Source: an uncultured Clostridia bacterium | GTDB lineage: Bacteria; Bacillota; Clostridia; Oscillospirales; Oscillospiraceae | Reading direction: 5' to 3' | NCBI GenBank assembly: GCA_947164825.1 | Contig: CAMUYE010000017.1 | Coordinates: 1-32,596 of the forward strand | Length of the DNA: 32,596 nucleotides | The notes under the pieces: generated by a model | What the model was told of the DNA's origin: nothing | Database searches by the model: none | The model's input: the letters and a program-made list of their open reading frames with translations, nothing else | Translations under genes and position numbers: made by a program | Shown: positions 1 through 8,499 of the stretch, piece by piece | Layout: the number at the start of each line of letters is the position of its first letter | Numbering within the stretch: the stretch's first letter is position 1

Positions 1-57
1 CTGCTGACCTACGGCGACTCCGCCGCCGCCTATAAAGCGGCCCAGCAATCAAGCTGA
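1..57 (+). CDS. 3' end of a CDS truncated by the window edge (…LLTYGDSAAAYKAAQQSS*)
   Basis: Open frame from base 1 to TGA at 55-57; too short to assign a family. Confidence 0.3.
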   Translation: MLTYGDSAAAYKAAQQSS

Positions 58-84
58 TAAGCGCAAGAACGGAACCCCCTCACT

Positions 85-166
85 GCAGCGCGGGCAATCT
101 GCCCGCCCGTAGCGGCGCACAGTGTGCGCCACACACCACCCCGCAGCGCGGGCAATCTGCCCGCCC
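85..166. repeat. Two direct copies of a 24-nt hairpin-forming unit GCAGCGCGGGCAATCTGCCCGCCC (85-108 and 143-166)
   Basis: Exact repeat read directly; each copy contains GCGGGC-AATCT-GCCCGC-type dyad; a further dyad GGCGCAC-AGT-GTGCGCC lies between them. Confidence 0.8.
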
Positions 167-180
167 AACAAACCAAAAAC

Positions 181-216
181 ACAAATCCCCGTGGAGCGCG
201 CTCCACGGGGATTTGT
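181..216. terminator. Perfect palindrome / bidirectional intrinsic terminator-like hairpin
   Basis: ACAAATCCCCGTGGAGCG (181-198) is the exact reverse complement of CGCTCCACGGGGATTTGT (199-216). Confidence 0.6.
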
Positions 217-369
217 ATTTCTGCGGCTGCATAGCCGCAACCGGTAACCATAGGCAGGTGGATCAGATTCAAGGCCGGTGGAGGAATGCCGCCGGCTAAA
301 AAGGTCAAGCACTCAGATTTATCATTGCGCGCCCGGCCCGCGGACTGGCCGCGGGACCCGGCCCTGCGG

Positions 370-1785
370 TCAGCAGACAGTCTCGATGCGGATCACGTTG
401 GTGTTGCCGCTTTCGCCGCTGATGTTGCCGCCGGTCATGACCACGGTGTCGCCCTTTTCGAGCTTTAAGGCGTCCTTGGCGGCCCGGATGGCGTAGTAGT
501 TCAGGACCTCCATGCTGGGGAACTGCTCCGTCAGCAGGGGCAGGACGCCCCAACTCAGGGCCAGCTTGTACCAGGCTTTCTTGCCCGTGGCCAGGCCCAG
601 GATCCGGATGGGAGCCCGGAAGCGGGAGACCATGCGGACCGTCAGACCGCTCAGGGAGGTCACGACGATAGCCTTGGCGTCCAGGTCGATGGCCATGGTA
701 CAGGCCGCGTGGGAGATGGCGTCCACCCGGTTGTGGATGGTGAAGTCCCGGGATTTGAAGTGGCTGATGTAGTCGATGTGCTGTTCCGTCTCCTCGGCGA
801 TCTCGCCCATGACGCGAACGGCGTCCACGGGATACTTGCCTGCGGCGGACTCGCCCGAGAGCATGACGGCGCTGGTGCCGTCGTAGACCGCGTTGGCCAC
901 GTCGCTGATCTCCGCCCGGGTGGGCCGGGGATTGTTGATCATGCTCTCCAGCATTTCCGTGGCGGTGATGACCCGCTTGCCCAGCATGCGGCACTTTTCA
1001 ATCAGGTATTTCTGGATGGCGGGAAGCTCCGCGAAGGGGACCTCCACACCCAGGTCGCCCCGGGCTACCATGACGCCCTCGCAGACCGTGCAGATCTCCT
1101 CGATGTTGTCCACGCCGGAGCGGTTTTCGATCTTGGCGATGACGTCGATGTTTTCGCCGCCGTGGTCCTTCAAAAAGCCCTTCAGGTCCAGCAGGTCCTG
1201 CTTGCAGGAGACGAAGGAGGCGGCCACGTAGTCCACGTCGTTCTCGATGCCGAAGAGGAGATCCGCCTTGTCCTGCTCGCTCAGATAGACCTGGCGCAGG
1301 ACCTTGCCGGGGAAGCTCATGCTCTTGCGGTCCGAGAGGACGCCGCCGGTCAGGACCCGGCAGCGGATCTCCGTGCCCTCGATGGTCTCCACCTCGAAGA
1401 TGACCAGGCCGTTGTTCACCAGGATCCGGTCGCCGGGCTCCAGGTCCTCGGCCAGGCCCTGATAGTTGACGCTGACCCGGTGCTCGTCGCCCTCCACCTC
1501 CTGGGTGGTAAAGGTGAAGGCCGCGCCGTCCCGGAGCGTGACCCTGCCGCCCCGGAAGGTCTTGATCCGGTATTCGGGGCCCTTGGTGTCCAGCATGATG
1601 GCGATGGGCAGGCCCAGGGCCTCCCGGACGGCCTTGATCATATCGATCTTCTTCTTGTGCTCCGCGTGGGTGCCGTGGGAAAAGTTCAGCCGGGCCACGT
1701 TGAGTCCCTGCAGACACATGGCTTTGAAAACAGAGGGATCCTCGCTGGCGGGGCCGATGGTGCCGATGATCTTAGTCATTCTCAT
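370..1785 (-). CDS. pyk: Pyruvate kinase
   Basis: MRMTKIIGTIGPAS..., LNFSHGTHAEH, IMLDTKGPEYR, GDLGVEVPFAELPAIQK, TATEMLESMINNPRPTRAEISDVANAVYDGTSAVMLSGESAAGKYP are classic pyruvate kinase motifs. Confidence 0.97.
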   Translation of the reverse strand: MRMTKIIGTIGPASEDPSVFKAMCLQGLNVARLNFSHGTHAEHKKKIDMIKAVREALGLPIAIMLDTKGPEYRIKTFRGGRVTLRDGAAFTFTTQEVEGDEHRVSVNYQGLAEDLEPGDRILVNNGLVIFEVETIEGTEIRCRVLTGGVLSDRKSMSFPGKVLRQVYLSEQDKADLLFGIENDVDYVAASFVSCKQDLLDLKGFLKDHGGENIDVIAKIENRSGVDNIEEICTVCEGVMVARGDLGVEVPFAELPAIQKYLIEKCRMLGKRVITATEMLESMINNPRPTRAEISDVANAVYDGTSAVMLSGESAAGKYPVDAVRVMGEIAEETEQHIDYISHFKSRDFTIHNRVDAISHAACTMAIDLDAKAIVVTSLSGLTVRMVSRFRAPIRILGLATGKKAWYKLALSWGVLPLLTEQFPSMEVLNYYAIRAAKDALKLEKGDTVVMTGGNISGESGNTNVIRIETVC

Positions 1786-1826
1786 AGGGATGCCTCCAAT
1801 CAGTATGGTTTTGTTGTTATGACAGG

Positions 1827-1854
1827 AAAGGGCCGGCAGGATTGCCGGCCCTTT
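1827..1854 (-). terminator. Intrinsic terminator-like hairpin between pyk and rpiB
   Basis: AAAGGGCCGGCA / TGCCGGCCCTTT perfect 12-bp arms, 4-nt loop. Confidence 0.6.
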
Positions 1855-1859
1855 ATGGG

Positions 1860-2315
1860 TTATTCCTCCAAAGCGGCGAGTTTGTCCACGCGGCGCTGGT
1901 GGCGGCCGCCCTCAAAGGCTGTGTTCAGGAAGATGTCGATAATTTCCATAGCCATCTTGGGCGGGGTGATCGCGGCGCCCAGGGCCATCATATTGGCGTC
2001 GTTGTGCTGCCGGGTGAGCCGGGCGCTCATGTGGTCGTGGAGCAGGGCACAGCGAACGCCCTTGATCTTGTTGGCGGCGATGGAAATGCCGATGCCGGTG
2101 GTGCAGCAGACGATGCCCTTCTCGCATTCGCCGGAGGCCACCGCCCGGGCGGCGGCAGCGCCGAAGTCGGGATAGTCGCAGCTGTCCTTGGTGTAGGTGC
2201 CGAAATCCTTGTAAGCCAGACCCTTTGCGTCGAGATGGGCCTTGATGGCCTCCTTGAGCTCCAGGGCGCTGTGGTCACATGCCAAAGCGATCATAACAGA
2301 TTCCTCCGATTTCAT
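1860..2315 (-). CDS. rpiB: Ribose-5-phosphate isomerase B
   Basis: MIALACDHSALELKEAIKAHL, CEKGIVCCTTGIGISIAANKIKGVRCALLHD, HNDANMMALGA motifs. Confidence 0.95.
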   Translation of the reverse strand: MKSEESVMIALACDHSALELKEAIKAHLDAKGLAYKDFGTYTKDSCDYPDFGAAAARAVASGECEKGIVCCTTGIGISIAANKIKGVRCALLHDHMSARLTRQHNDANMMALGAAITPPKMAMEIIDIFLNTAFEGGRHQRRVDKLAALEE

Positions 2316-2318
2316 TCG

Positions 2319-3524
2319 TTATACAAGCCGTTCCACAAGTCCCGGGGTCAGAGGGATATACCAGGCGGCGATCTGAATGCCGACGGACCAGAAGATCGCG
2401 GCGGCGGTCAGGACGACGACGGACCAGCGTTTCTTGCCCAGATCCGCTTCCCGCAGGGCGCAGGCCGCGGTCAGACTCAGGGCGAGGCTCAGGATATAGC
2501 AGCCGGTGAGCAGCCAGACGACCAGCAGGGCGGCCATGACCAGCAGGACGAAGACGCCCCGGGCGTCCCGGCGCTTCTTCGCCAAGCGCCAGGCTGCGCA
2601 GATCCCCCAGAAGCCAAGGCCGAAGAGGGGAGCGTCCACCATCAGATCCACAGTCATGCCGGGCGTCGGGACCCGGAACCAGGCGCTCCGAACGCTCTGC
2701 ACATAGGCGAGGCAGGCATTCAGGAAGCGTTTGGGCTGCAGCATGGTACGGAACGCGAACATATGGAACCCGGTCCAAAGGAAGCGCTGCAGCGCTACAG
2801 CCAGCAGGAAGCACAGCGCCCAGGCCAGCAGAGCGATCAGCAGGGCCAGCGCCAGACTGCCGCCGGAGAGCTTTCGCTCCCGGCGCTGGAAGCGCAGCTT
2901 ATACCAGTGGGCCAGGGGGAAGCACAGGCAGATCCAGACCAGGCCGGGCCGCAGGGCAAGCATCGGAGCCAGAGTCAGCACCGCGCAGAGATAGAGCAGC
3001 TCCGCCGGGAAGCCGGGCTTTTCCGCCCGCAGGTAGAGCAGCAGGAACAGCAGACTGACGGCCAGGATGCAGCCCTCCCCATGGCCTCGGGCCGCCGAGG
3101 CGGCGAAGAGCAGAGCGCCGGGCAGGGAGACCCAGCCGCTGTCAAAGAGAAGGTTCAGCAGGAAATAGACCGCACCGGCCCCGGCCATATACAGAAGGAT
3201 CATCAGGATCGCGTATCTGGAAGGGAAGAAGAGTAAGGGCTTTTGCAGATAGAGGATGCCCGCGTTGACGAGACTTCCGGCGGCAAAGGCTCCGGCGATC
3301 ACCAAAACCGGCAGCAGAGCCCAGATGCGGAGCTTCGGAGCTTCGGGCAGGGCCCGCTTGAGGGGAAAGCCGCCGGAACGGTATTTCTTGACCCAGCTTG
3401 CGCTCTTCGGCGCCTTTTCCATGGCCCGGGCGGCCACGAGCCGCCACCAGAGACCGAAAACGAGAAACAGCGCGGAAGCCGCGATGACCGGCCAGTAGGG
3501 AAGATATTTGTCGATCAGTTGCAT
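2319..3524 (-). CDS. Polytopic membrane protein (possible GT-C-like or uncharacterised)
   Basis: Multiple hydrophobic helices; start at 3524 (MQLIDKYLPYWP) preferred because of a perfect Shine-Dalgarno AGGAGGTGATCC just upstream. Confidence 0.75.
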   Translation of the reverse strand: MQLIDKYLPYWPVIAASALFLVFGLWWRLVAARAMEKAPKSASWVKKYRSGGFPLKRALPEAPKLRIWALLPVLVIAGAFAAGSLVNAGILYLQKPLLFFPSRYAILMILLYMAGAGAVYFLLNLLFDSGWVSLPGALLFAASAARGHGEGCILAVSLLFLLLYLRAEKPGFPAELLYLCAVLTLAPMLALRPGLVWICLCFPLAHWYKLRFQRRERKLSGGSLALALLIALLAWALCFLLAVALQRFLWTGFHMFAFRTMLQPKRFLNACLAYVQSVRSAWFRVPTPGMTVDLMVDAPLFGLGFWGICAAWRLAKKRRDARGVFVLLVMAALLVVWLLTGCYILSLALSLTAACALREADLGKKRWSVVVLTAAAIFWSVGIQIAAWYIPLTPGLVERLV

Positions 3525-3643
3525 CAGGATCACCTCCTCCCTAAGTATAGCAGAAAAAAAGCGCTTTGGCAACGGGGATTTTCAGCTTTTCCCCGAAACA
3601 GTACGTGCATTTTCCGGAGATGTTTTTTCGTTTCCGGGAACTA

Positions 3644-3672
3644 TTGACAGGGCGAAGCGTCATAAATATCAT
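3644..3672 (+). promoter_or_regulatory. Sigma-A-type promoter for the PstS-like lipoprotein
   Basis: TTGACA (3644-3649), 17-bp spacer, TATCAT (3667-3672), 45 bp upstream of the ATG. Confidence 0.55.
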
Positions 3673-3716
3673 AGAAGCAGAAATGCGAGAAACCACCGGA
3701 TCAGGAGGAATATGAA

Positions 3717-4730
3717 ATGAACGCGAAAAAACTGTTTGCACTTTGCCTGGCGCTTGTCCTTGTGACGGCAGCGCTGACCGGCTGCGGTCCGGAGCCCGTC
3801 GAAACCGCCGCACCGACCCGGACCGGGGCCCCCACGGAGCCCGTCGTCACCACGGAGCCCGTCGTCACCACGGAACCCGTCACCGCCGAGCCGACTTCCA
3901 CCGCCGTCCCCACGGAGCCCGCAGACGTCTTTTGGTTCACCCGGGAGAACTTCCCCCGGCTGGACGGCTCCACCGCCTGCCTGCCCATGGCGGAGGCGGT
4001 CTGCTCCGTGCTCCTGGGCGAGAGCCGGGAGGAGGTGCAGGATCTGATTCACTTCAACCGAACCACCCAGAGCTTCCGCAATCTCATGGCAGGGGACTGT
4101 GATTTGCTTCTGGCTGGCGAGCCCAACGCCGCCGTCTTTGCCGAGATGGAGGACAACGACTTCGAGGCCGACATGGAGCAGCTGGCCCGGGACGCTCTGG
4201 TCTTTGTGGTCAACGCGGAGAACCCCGTGGACAACATTACCACCGAGCAGATCCGCGGCATCTACACCGGCCAGATCACCAACTGGAAGGAGCTGGGCGG
4301 CAGCGACGCCGAGATCATCCCCTTCCAGCGCAACGAAGGCGCGGGCTCCCAGGCCCTGATGAAGAAGCTGATCATGGGCGACACTCCGCTGATGGAGGCC
4401 CCCGCCGAGTACTACTCCGGCGCCATGGACGAGCTGATGGCCGCCGTGAAAAGCTATGACAAGAGCGCCAACGCCATCGGCTACTCCGTGTACTACTATG
4501 CCCACGATATGGAAATGGCCCGGGGCCTCAAGCTCCTGAAGGTGGACGGCGTGGAGCCAAGCCGTGAAACCATCCGCTCCGGCGAATATCCCTATCTGAA
4601 CGCCATCTACTGCGTCATCGCCCACGACACCCCCGCCAACAGCCCCACCCGCATCCTCTACGACTGGCTTATGACCCCCGACGGCCAGGCCCTGCTGGAA
4701 TCCGAGGGCTACGTTTCAAACCAGCAGTAA
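3717..4730 (+). CDS. PstS-like substrate-binding lipoprotein (phosphate-type PBP domain)
   Basis: Lipobox LTGC; Thr/Glu/Pro-rich linker; VFVVNAENPVDNITTEQIRGIYTGQITNWKELGG and NEGAGSQALMKKLIMG are PstS-family motifs. Confidence 0.85.
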   Translation: MNAKKLFALCLALVLVTAALTGCGPEPVETAAPTRTGAPTEPVVTTEPVVTTEPVTAEPTSTAVPTEPADVFWFTRENFPRLDGSTACLPMAEAVCSVLLGESREEVQDLIHFNRTTQSFRNLMAGDCDLLLAGEPNAAVFAEMEDNDFEADMEQLARDALVFVVNAENPVDNITTEQIRGIYTGQITNWKELGGSDAEIIPFQRNEGAGSQALMKKLIMGDTPLMEAPAEYYSGAMDELMAAVKSYDKSANAIGYSVYYYAHDMEMARGLKLLKVDGVEPSRETIRSGEYPYLNAIYCVIAHDTPANSPTRILYDWLMTPDGQALLESEGYVSNQQ

Positions 4731-4763
4731 ATTCTTGAAAACGCTGAAAGGAGCCCGTTCCCC

Positions 4764-6521
4764 ATGAAGAGAACAGCGATCCTTCTGCTCATGTCAGCCC
4801 TGTTGCTGTCGGCCTGCTCGCCTGTGCCGACGCCTGAAACGACGGAAGCGGCGGTTGCGACGTCGACGCAGGCGCCTTCGCTGACGGAGCCCGTGACGGA
4901 GCCGACCGCAGAGCCGACTACGGAGCTCATCAAAGCGGATCCCGACGACAGCTCGGAACTGCTTGACCCGGATACAGAAGAAGATCTGGACTGGGAGGAG
5001 ACCGAGCCCACGGAGCCCGAGGAACCCATCAACTGGACGGTCCATACGGACTGGTCCGCCTATCGGCCCTACGCGGGCTCCGGGGCAAAGTACACCCGCC
5101 TGCGGGAGGGCCCTCTGGATCACTTCGAGCCCTCGGAGGACTACGGCGCGGTTTACCCCTATGCCGTCGCCCGGGACTACTTCTCCTGGGGCCCCGGCTA
5201 TGACAGCCCGGCAGGCGCGGTTTACGGCTTTATGGACGCCTCGGGCAGGGTCCTGACGGACGGGCTCTACCAGGAGGTCAGTCCCATGCAGAGCCATAAC
5301 GCCGCCACCGGGGAGAGCATGCCTCTGTCCTTCTGGTGCGTAAAGCAGATGGGCAGCGTCCGGAACGTGGAGCGTGCCTCCGACGGCGTCACCTGGACCC
5401 GTCCCGAAGGTTCTTCTCTGTTCGGCGTTGTCTCCATGGACGGCAGCTTTGCCCTGGACTGCGTCTACTGCAGCGTCTACTGCCTGGAGACCGGCATCGT
5501 CTGCGTCGAATCCTGGGCGCCGACAAAATTCACGCTTTACAGTCTGGACGGAACGCCCATGCTGACCGATGGGGAGCTCCTCCCCGAGGGAGGCTCCGAC
5601 TGCTATCTGGACTACGGAGAGGGCCTGTATCTGCTGGCTGTCGATCAATCCACTGAGAACAGCCGATACTGGTTCTGCGATGAGACCGGGCAGCGGATTC
5701 TGGGCCCCTATCGCTATGCCGAGGTCTTCCGCGAGGGCCTGGCCTTCGTCTCCCTGGACGGGGAACGCTTTGGCTTTGTGGACAAAACCGGCGCCTGGGA
5801 CCTGGAGCCCGTCTATCTTGGCGGCTCCGGCTTCCGGAACGGCCGCGCTGTGGTACGTGCGGAGGGCAATACGCCTGTGGTCATAAACCGGACGGGCCGG
5901 GAGCTCCTGCGCGGCGAGCCGAACAGTTGGCTCGACGTGGAGGAAGGCTTCTGCTACCGGGTGGACAAGGACGAGGAACGGAGCTATTACGACCTGGACG
6001 GGAACCTGCTGCACACCGGCGGGGTCTTCTGGGCCCTGGACAGGAATACCTACTCCTTTACCGACCAGAGCCAGACCCTTCTGATCCAGGTCACGCCGCA
6101 GGGGAGGACGGAGCTCACCATAAACGAGTACGTGGTCCTCGGACCCGGCGTCTGTATGGTGGACGGGGCCCTCCGCGAGGGCTATGTGACCAGATTCAAC
6201 AACGGAGACGAGCTGATCTTCGTGGAACCGGACCTGTCAGGCTGGAGGCGGCTGGAGATGCCGGCGCGTCCCACCGCAGGGTCCTTCCTCTGCATCGCCC
6301 AGGTCCGGGATGAGGTGACCGGCAAGAGCTGGTCCGGGTTCTGGACCGGCACGGCCTGGGAATGCCTGAGCGAGTCCGGCGAGCGGGTCACGGTCCCCTG
6401 GCGGATCGATAAGCCTGTGGTCCGAAACGGCCTGTTCTACGCCGAGACAGAGACCGCCTCCATCTATATGACCGGGGACGGCGAGCTGGTCTTCCGCTTC
6501 CCCATCGACGCGGAGGACTGA
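4764..6521 (+). CDS. WG-repeat-like lipoprotein, copy 1
   Basis: Lipobox LLSAC; TEP-rich linker; repeated 'YGFMDASGRVLTDGLY', 'FGFVDKTGAWDLEPVY' KWG/WG-type repeats. Confidence 0.8.
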   Translation: MKRTAILLLMSALLLSACSPVPTPETTEAAVATSTQAPSLTEPVTEPTAEPTTELIKADPDDSSELLDPDTEEDLDWEETEPTEPEEPINWTVHTDWSAYRPYAGSGAKYTRLREGPLDHFEPSEDYGAVYPYAVARDYFSWGPGYDSPAGAVYGFMDASGRVLTDGLYQEVSPMQSHNAATGESMPLSFWCVKQMGSVRNVERASDGVTWTRPEGSSLFGVVSMDGSFALDCVYCSVYCLETGIVCVESWAPTKFTLYSLDGTPMLTDGELLPEGGSDCYLDYGEGLYLLAVDQSTENSRYWFCDETGQRILGPYRYAEVFREGLAFVSLDGERFGFVDKTGAWDLEPVYLGGSGFRNGRAVVRAEGNTPVVINRTGRELLRGEPNSWLDVEEGFCYRVDKDEERSYYDLDGNLLHTGGVFWALDRNTYSFTDQSQTLLIQVTPQGRTELTINEYVVLGPGVCMVDGALREGYVTRFNNGDELIFVEPDLSGWRRLEMPARPTAGSFLCIAQVRDEVTGKSWSGFWTGTAWECLSESGERVTVPWRIDKPVVRNGLFYAETETASIYMTGDGELVFRFPIDAED

Positions 6522-6582
6522 GCTTGAAACGACCTCCCCGGAGACCGCGGGACGGTCGGCTCCGTCAGATGCGGATACGATC

Positions 6583-8436
6583 ATGGAAAAAGGAGATAGC
6601 ACGATGAGAAAGACTGCCGCGCTTCTGCTGCTTTTCGCGCTGCTTTTGTCGGCCTGCACCCCGGCTCCCGCGGCGGAGACGACCCGGGAGGCCCCGACGG
6701 AGCCGATTCAGACCACCGCTCCCACGGAGCAGCCCACCCAGGCGCCTACGGACATTCCCACGGAGCCTGCCACGACGGAGCCCCCCGCGACGGAGCCTCC
6801 CGTAACGGAGCCCGTAACCGAGCCCGCGGGGTACCGCGCCGAGGGCACCCGGACCAGCGGCGGCGTGCTCGTCCACACGGATCCCTCCGCCTACGTGCCC
6901 TACGGCGGCTTCGGGGCAAAGTACACCCGCCTGCGGGAGGGCCCCCTGGATCACTTCGAGCCCTCGGAGGACTACGGCGCGGTCTATCCCTACGTGGCCT
7001 CCTGGGTGAACCGCCCCCAGCGCGGGGAAGAATGGGAAAACGAGCATGAGGTCTTTACCTACGGCTTTGTGGACGCCCGGGGCCGGATCCTGACGGATGA
7101 TATTTACGAGTCGGCGTACCCGCTGCCGGACAGTGATGGGTATACGGTTTTTCCCTGCGCCTATTGGTTGGTCAGCCGCTTCGCCGGGATCAGAACCTAT
7201 CCGTGGGGCGATCCGAGCTGGGACGAGTACCGGGATATACCCGTCCGCCTCTATGGGCTGATTTCTGCGGACGGCAGCTTTGCCTTGGACTGCGAATACA
7301 ATCGGATCTACGATACGGGAAACGGGATCTGCTGTGTGAAGGACGGAGACCTGTCCGATTATACGGTCTACGATCGGAACTGGAACCTTCTGTTTACCGG
7401 CGCGGACGTCGTCGCCGGTCTGGAGGCGCAGCCAACCACCATGACGCTGTGTTACGGCGACGGCCTGTATCTGGCGGATACATGGATCCCAGACTCCGAC
7501 GAGCCGGAAGCCTTCTACTCGGGAGTTCATGTCTGTTGGTTCTGCGACGGGACCGGAAAGCAGGTGCTGGGACCCTATCAGACAGCCAGACCCTTTCGCA
7601 ACGGCGCAGCCTACGTTGTGATCGACGAGAGCCGGTACGGTTATATCGACAAGACCGGAGCTTGGATCCCCACCCTGAGCGATGTGAAGGAGGATCTCGA
7701 GAACGGAATGACCGTCGTTTCCATCGGCGAAGGCCGGCTTGCCGTTCTGGATCGGGATGGCGCAAAGCTGTTTGAGATGGAGGGCGAAAACGCCGTCGCC
7801 GCGCCCTGCGGCTATCATAGCTGGAGCAGTCATTATCCGTACTATCACGAGTGGTTTTACGACGAAGCCGGCAACCTGCTGATCGACGGGGATGAGATCG
7901 GGGAGCGGGTCACCTGCCTGGACGCGACGACCTTCTATTATTTCAAGGACGGCAGAGTCCTCTATGTCGTCAATCCGGAGCGCATCCTGCTGTGCGTGGA
8001 AACCTGGGTGGAGGATTACGGCGACGGCTGGTACGGCTCTCCGGTTGAGCTGCAAAGAGGCACCTTCTGGCAGGACGGAGAGCTGCTTATGGGCTGGTAC
8101 GGCGGACAGACCGCCGATCAGTCCAAATGGATCTTTGTCCCGGAGGACTGTTCCGGGGTCATCACCTATCGGAAGCCGACCCCGCCCACGACCCATTACC
8201 GGGATACGTATTTGACCGCAGGGGACAGCCTCTCGGAAAAGACCTGGTACTTCTGCTGGACCGGGACGGCCTGGGAGGGCCGCACCGAGGACGGCGAGCG
8301 CTGCACGGTTCCCCTGCGGGCCGCTTCCGTGGTGCCCATGGGCGACCTGATTCGCGTGTACACGGAAGACGCGAGCTGCTTCCTGCGCCGCAACGGCGAG
8401 ACCGTCTTCCGCTATCCTCTCGACGTGGAGGACTGA
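6583..8436 (+). CDS. WG-repeat-like lipoprotein, copy 2 (tandem paralog)
   Basis: Same architecture as 4764-6521 (LLSAC lipobox, TEP linker, YGFVDARGRILTDDIY, YGYIDKTGAW) and near-identical KYTRLREGPLDHFEPSEDYGAVYPY block. Confidence 0.8.
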   Translation: MEKGDSTMRKTAALLLLFALLLSACTPAPAAETTREAPTEPIQTTAPTEQPTQAPTDIPTEPATTEPPATEPPVTEPVTEPAGYRAEGTRTSGGVLVHTDPSAYVPYGGFGAKYTRLREGPLDHFEPSEDYGAVYPYVASWVNRPQRGEEWENEHEVFTYGFVDARGRILTDDIYESAYPLPDSDGYTVFPCAYWLVSRFAGIRTYPWGDPSWDEYRDIPVRLYGLISADGSFALDCEYNRIYDTGNGICCVKDGDLSDYTVYDRNWNLLFTGADVVAGLEAQPTTMTLCYGDGLYLADTWIPDSDEPEAFYSGVHVCWFCDGTGKQVLGPYQTARPFRNGAAYVVIDESRYGYIDKTGAWIPTLSDVKEDLENGMTVVSIGEGRLAVLDRDGAKLFEMEGENAVAAPCGYHSWSSHYPYYHEWFYDEAGNLLIDGDEIGERVTCLDATTFYYFKDGRVLYVVNPERILLCVETWVEDYGDGWYGSPVELQRGTFWQDGELLMGWYGGQTADQSKWIFVPEDCSGVITYRKPTPPTTHYRDTYLTAGDSLSEKTWYFCWTGTAWEGRTEDGERCTVPLRAASVVPMGDLIRVYTEDASCFLRRNGETVFRYPLDVED

Positions 8437-8449
8437 TTGAAACAACCAT

Positions 8450-8492
8450 AAAAGCCCCAGAGGCCGGAACAGCTCCGGCCTCTGGGGCTTTT
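8450..8492. terminator. Bidirectional intrinsic terminator between convergent genes
   Basis: AAAAGCCCCAGAGGCCGGA / TCCGGCCTCTGGGGCTTTT, 19-bp arms, 5-nt loop. Confidence 0.85.
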
Positions 8493-8499
8493 GGGGTTC

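Noticed and set aside
709-2175. Long plus-strand ORFs opposite pyk/rpiB and similarly 1842-3236, 8851-9831, 12977-14515
   Set aside because: Shadow ORFs caused by high GC; the opposite strand carries clearly recognisable proteins, and these translations are low-complexity His/Asp/Gly/Gln-rich with no family motif.
4794-8445. Minus-strand ORFs 4794-6014 and 6565-8445 that look similar to one another
   Set aside because: Their similarity is the antisense reflection of the two paralogous WG lipoproteins on the plus strand.
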